A DNA stretch of 39,685 nucleotides from Pelomyxa schiedti (Eukaryota > Evosea > Pelobiontida > Pelomyxidae): assembly GCA_020536535.1 (NCBI GenBank), contig JAHLWZ010000947.1, forward strand, positions 1 through 39,685, written 5' to 3'. Every line of letters begins with the position of its first letter. Positions within the stretch are counted from its first letter, which is position 1. A program made the position numbers and the translations under genes. The notes under the pieces are model-generated. The model was not told where the DNA came from. It saw only the letters and a program-made list of their open reading frames with translations, and did no database searches. Below, piece after piece: positions 35,632 to 39,685 of this stretch.

Positions 35632-37386
35632 ATGGCCACGACGACGACAACTGCCACGACGACCACCACGACGGCCACCACGGCAACCACCTTCACAGGG
35701 CGCGGCTCCCCCACGTCGCCCGTGCTCGACAGCAACACCAACAACAGCAACAACAACAACGGGGGCAGGGCGGGGGCGGGGGCGGGGGCGGGGAAAGGAG
35801 GGGGGGTGGGGGCGGTGTCGCCGACGGGTGGGCCGGGCGGGGCGCGGAAGGGGGGCAGCGTGGCGAGGGTGCACGCGGACGTGTGCGCGGGGCTGGGGCC
35901 CGCCTTCTATTCTTATGACACGATGCCAATCCCCTGGGGGTGCGTCCCTCCCTTTGGCGTTTTGGTGTTATGGGAGAAGGGCTGTGTGAGTTTGGGTTGT
36001 TTTTTTTTTTTTTTTTTTTTTCTCTTGTTTGTTTGGTTGTTTTGTATTTTGTATTTTGTGTGGTGCTCTGTTTTGGGTATAACGTGTGTTTTAGGAACGT
36101 GGATGACTATGAGATCATTAGAAAGCTGGGACGCGGAAAGTGAGCTAATTTATTTGACGTGGTGTAGTGGGATTGGGCATACGTAACTTTATGTTTTAGG
36201 TACAGTGACGTTTTTGAGGGGAGAATTGTGTGCAGTGGTACCAAATGCGTCGTGAAAGTGCTAAAACCAGTTAAGAGGAAGAAAATTAGGCGCGAGGTTA
36301 AAATTCTGCACAATCTCCGCGAAGGCCCAAATATTGTTCAGGTTGGATTATAATAAAGTTTCTACAACCAACAACCCTTCACCAGTTGTGGGACATTGTC
36401 AAGGACCCCCAGAGTGACTCACCAAGCTTCATCACAGAATATGTCAATAATAACGATTTCAAAGTACACAATTCCATCCCAACTACAAATGAAACTTACC
36501 TCACAAGACACTATACCCTGCTCTAACAGATTTTGATGTGAGATACTACATGTACCAGGTCTCTCTTCATTTTGGAGGCCTTTTTGTTTAGTTTTTTATG
36601 CTTCAAAAAGGTTTTACGATCACTTCAATATTGTCATTCGAGAGGGATCATGCACAGAGACGTGAAACCTCATAACGTACGAAGTTTCTCTTGTTTGTTA
36701 AACTTATATCCCCAGGTTATGATAGACCACGCAAGAAGACGACTAAGGCTTATTGACTGGGGCTTGGCGGAATTTTATCACCCAAGAAAGCAATATAACG
36801 TTCATGTGGCCTCAAGGTTGTTTTTTCTTATTTGGTCAAAGTTAATCTTTCCCTTAGATATTACAAAGGGCCTGAGCTTCTTGTTGACATGCTCGAGTAT
36901 GACTATTCCCTCGACATGTGGAGTCTGGGTTGCATGTTTGCCGCCATGGTATGCACAAGCCAACATTATGTTCTGACCAAGCTTATACACTAAATCAAGA
37001 TATTCCGCTTTGAACCACTTTTTCATGGGCAAGACAATGAAGACCAGCTTGCTAAAATAGCCAAAGTACTCGGAACAGATTCTCTAGAAGCATACATTGC
37101 CAAGTACAACATTCCCCCACTGCATTCCTCTCTCGCAGCCTGTGTGTGGGGTGGCGGAACTTCCGGCACGAAGGCATCAAGAAGAAGACCCGGAAAAAGC
37201 TGGCATACCTTCATTACATCATCCAATGCCTGTGTGTGCTCTGATGATGCGTTGAAGCTTCTATCAGCCCTACTGAAGTATGACCACAATGAGCGGTTGA
37301 CGGCCACAGAAGCACTTGCTCACATGTACTTCGATCCAGTCAGGAGAGTTCTTGCTGAAACAGGGAGGGATAGTCTTGAAGTGTGA
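35632..37386 (+). CDS. Casein kinase 2 catalytic subunit alpha
   Basis: An acidophilic Ser/Thr kinase. The N-terminal extension of about 85 residues is Thr-, Gly- and Asn-rich. The conserved part then starts [20 protein letters not shown]. Kinase motifs: [31 protein letters not shown] (ATP-site Lys plus the CK2-specific basic cluster), [43 protein letters not shown] (DWG instead of DFG, diagnostic of CK2), [50 protein letters not shown]. Near the substrate lobe is an unusual insert, [19 protein letters not shown]. It ends [19 protein letters not shown]. The first three exons sum to 495 bases, in phase. The stop lies 45 bases from the convergent QTRT1 stop. Confidence 0.96.
35761..35812 (+). 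repeat. G-rich coding repeat with strong G-quadruplex potential
   Basis: Eight tracts of 3-7 G are separated by 1-3 bases within exon 1 of CK2 alpha; they encode Gly/Ala/Arg low complexity. It easily meets the G3+N1-7 quadruplex rule on the coding strand. Confidence 0.9.
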
Positions 37387-37431
37387 CAAAGAACAAAACA
37401 AAAAGAATTTACACTTGGTGCTGTGCCATTT

Positions 37432-39178
<1,747 letters not shown>

Positions 39179-39363
39179 TACCAAATAAGATCTGGTAGAT
39201 TTACTGCACAGAAGACCTCTACTCCAAGACACTAGGGTGTGTGTCTCCTTGGGCTGGGAGACAGAAGCTGACGCCCAGAGGGAGCTGCATTCACAGAAGG
39301 CGAAATTGTTGTCAATTTCTCGCTGTCACTCGTTCCCTGCGTAGCGCGGACTCGTTCGTTCAA
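39179..39363. promoter_or_regulatory. Divergent promoter region (QTRT1 / unknown gene)
   Basis: 185 bases between two outward-facing start codons. No recognisable element. Confidence 0.4.
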
Positions 39364-39685
39364 ATGCGTCGCGGTGGCAAAAAATCCAATAAATCGCACA
39401 ACAAAGATCTGTCGTTGTCGCGCGACACTGTGCAGGCAATATTGGCAACACGGACAGGAAGTACTACTCGTTCCAATGTGCCCGTAGTGAAACCAGCAGC
39501 AATAGTACCTACAAAGCCGACCGAGGACCCTAAGACGGATCTCGTGCAAGTCACGTCGTCAACAGCAGCTTCTGCAAACGCCGTCGCCGTCGTTGGCGAG
39601 CGCATAGGCAATGAGATCTTGACGTTTGTTGCTGTGGATAGACTGTTCACAACACTGACCACTGACATCGGCTTTTCCGAGGATG
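39364..39685 (+). CDS. Start of an unknown protein, 3' end outside window
   Basis: An uninterrupted frame begins MRRGGKKSNKSHNKDLSLSR and runs 107 codons to the window edge. It has a basic head, a Thr/Pro/Lys linker (VPVVKPAAIVPTKPTEDPK) and then more hydrophobic sequence (GERIGNEILTFVAVDRLFTT). I recognise no domain. The divergent arrangement with QTRT1 and a full-length open frame support a real gene; the start could change if an upstream exon exists. Confidence 0.55.
   Translation, partial: MRRGGKKSNKSHNKDLSLSRDTVQAILATRTGSTTRSNVPVVKPAAIVPTKPTEDPKTDLVQVTSSTAASANAVAVVGERIGNEILTFVAVDRLFTTLTTDIGFSED

Noticed and set aside
35590-35929. Minus-strand Arg/Pro-rich frames opposite CK2 alpha exon 1
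   Set aside because: Antisense of the G-rich coding repeat; no conservation.

Overview
This is a compact, intron-dense window of a eukaryotic nuclear genome. It holds sixteen protein-coding genes on both strands, and the first and last run off the window edges. Almost every gene is cut into short exons by introns of about 40-65 bases with GT-AG (occasionally GC-AG) ends and T-rich 3' halves, so continuous reading frames show only fragments. I joined exons by splice signals, reading phase and family conservation. For the PTEN-like, Ras, RPA3 and beta-trefoil genes every exon edge was placed and the summed exons are an exact multiple of three.

The organism is a microbial eukaryote (inference). 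A fused ADP-forming acetyl-CoA synthetase is typical of anaerobic or amitochondriate protists. EPG5, PPIP5K, PTEN with a C2 domain, Ras, Glo3-type ArfGAP and queuine tRNA-ribosyltransferase argue for a complex free-living cell. An anaerobic amoebozoan (Archamoebae-like) fits, but the sequence does not prove it.

Layout: coiled-coil protein (-, 3' end off window); PTEN-like lipid phosphatase (+); MGCC-lipidated SPFH/band-7 protein (-); ADP-forming acetyl-CoA synthetase fused to a GNAT-like domain (+); PPIP5K/Vip1 inositol pyrophosphate kinase (+); EPG5 autophagy tether (-); PP2A catalytic subunit (+); ArfGAP2/3 (-); glutamine-rich nuclear-type protein (-); RPA3 (-); polyQ/beta-trefoil/CxxCG-repeat protein (+); Ras-family GTPase (+); secreted-type repeat receptor with one membrane span (-); casein kinase 2 alpha (+); QTRT1 (-); start of an unknown gene (+).

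Convergent neighbours are separated by only 36-159 bases and divergent pairs by about 185-375, so 3' UTRs probably overlap and divergent promoters are shared. Much of the content is signalling and membrane traffic (PTEN, PPIP5K, PP2A, CK2, Ras, ArfGAP, EPG5), but no operon-like logic is visible. Several genes carry GC-rich, low-complexity 5' coding exons with strong G-quadruplex potential. I saw no rRNA, tRNA, CRISPR, transposon or viral gene; by-eye tRNA detection is weak. The most novel items are the SPFH protein, the synthetase-GNAT fusion, the tandem CxxCG-repeat protein, the six-repeat receptor, and a perfect hairpin just upstream of the Ras start codon.
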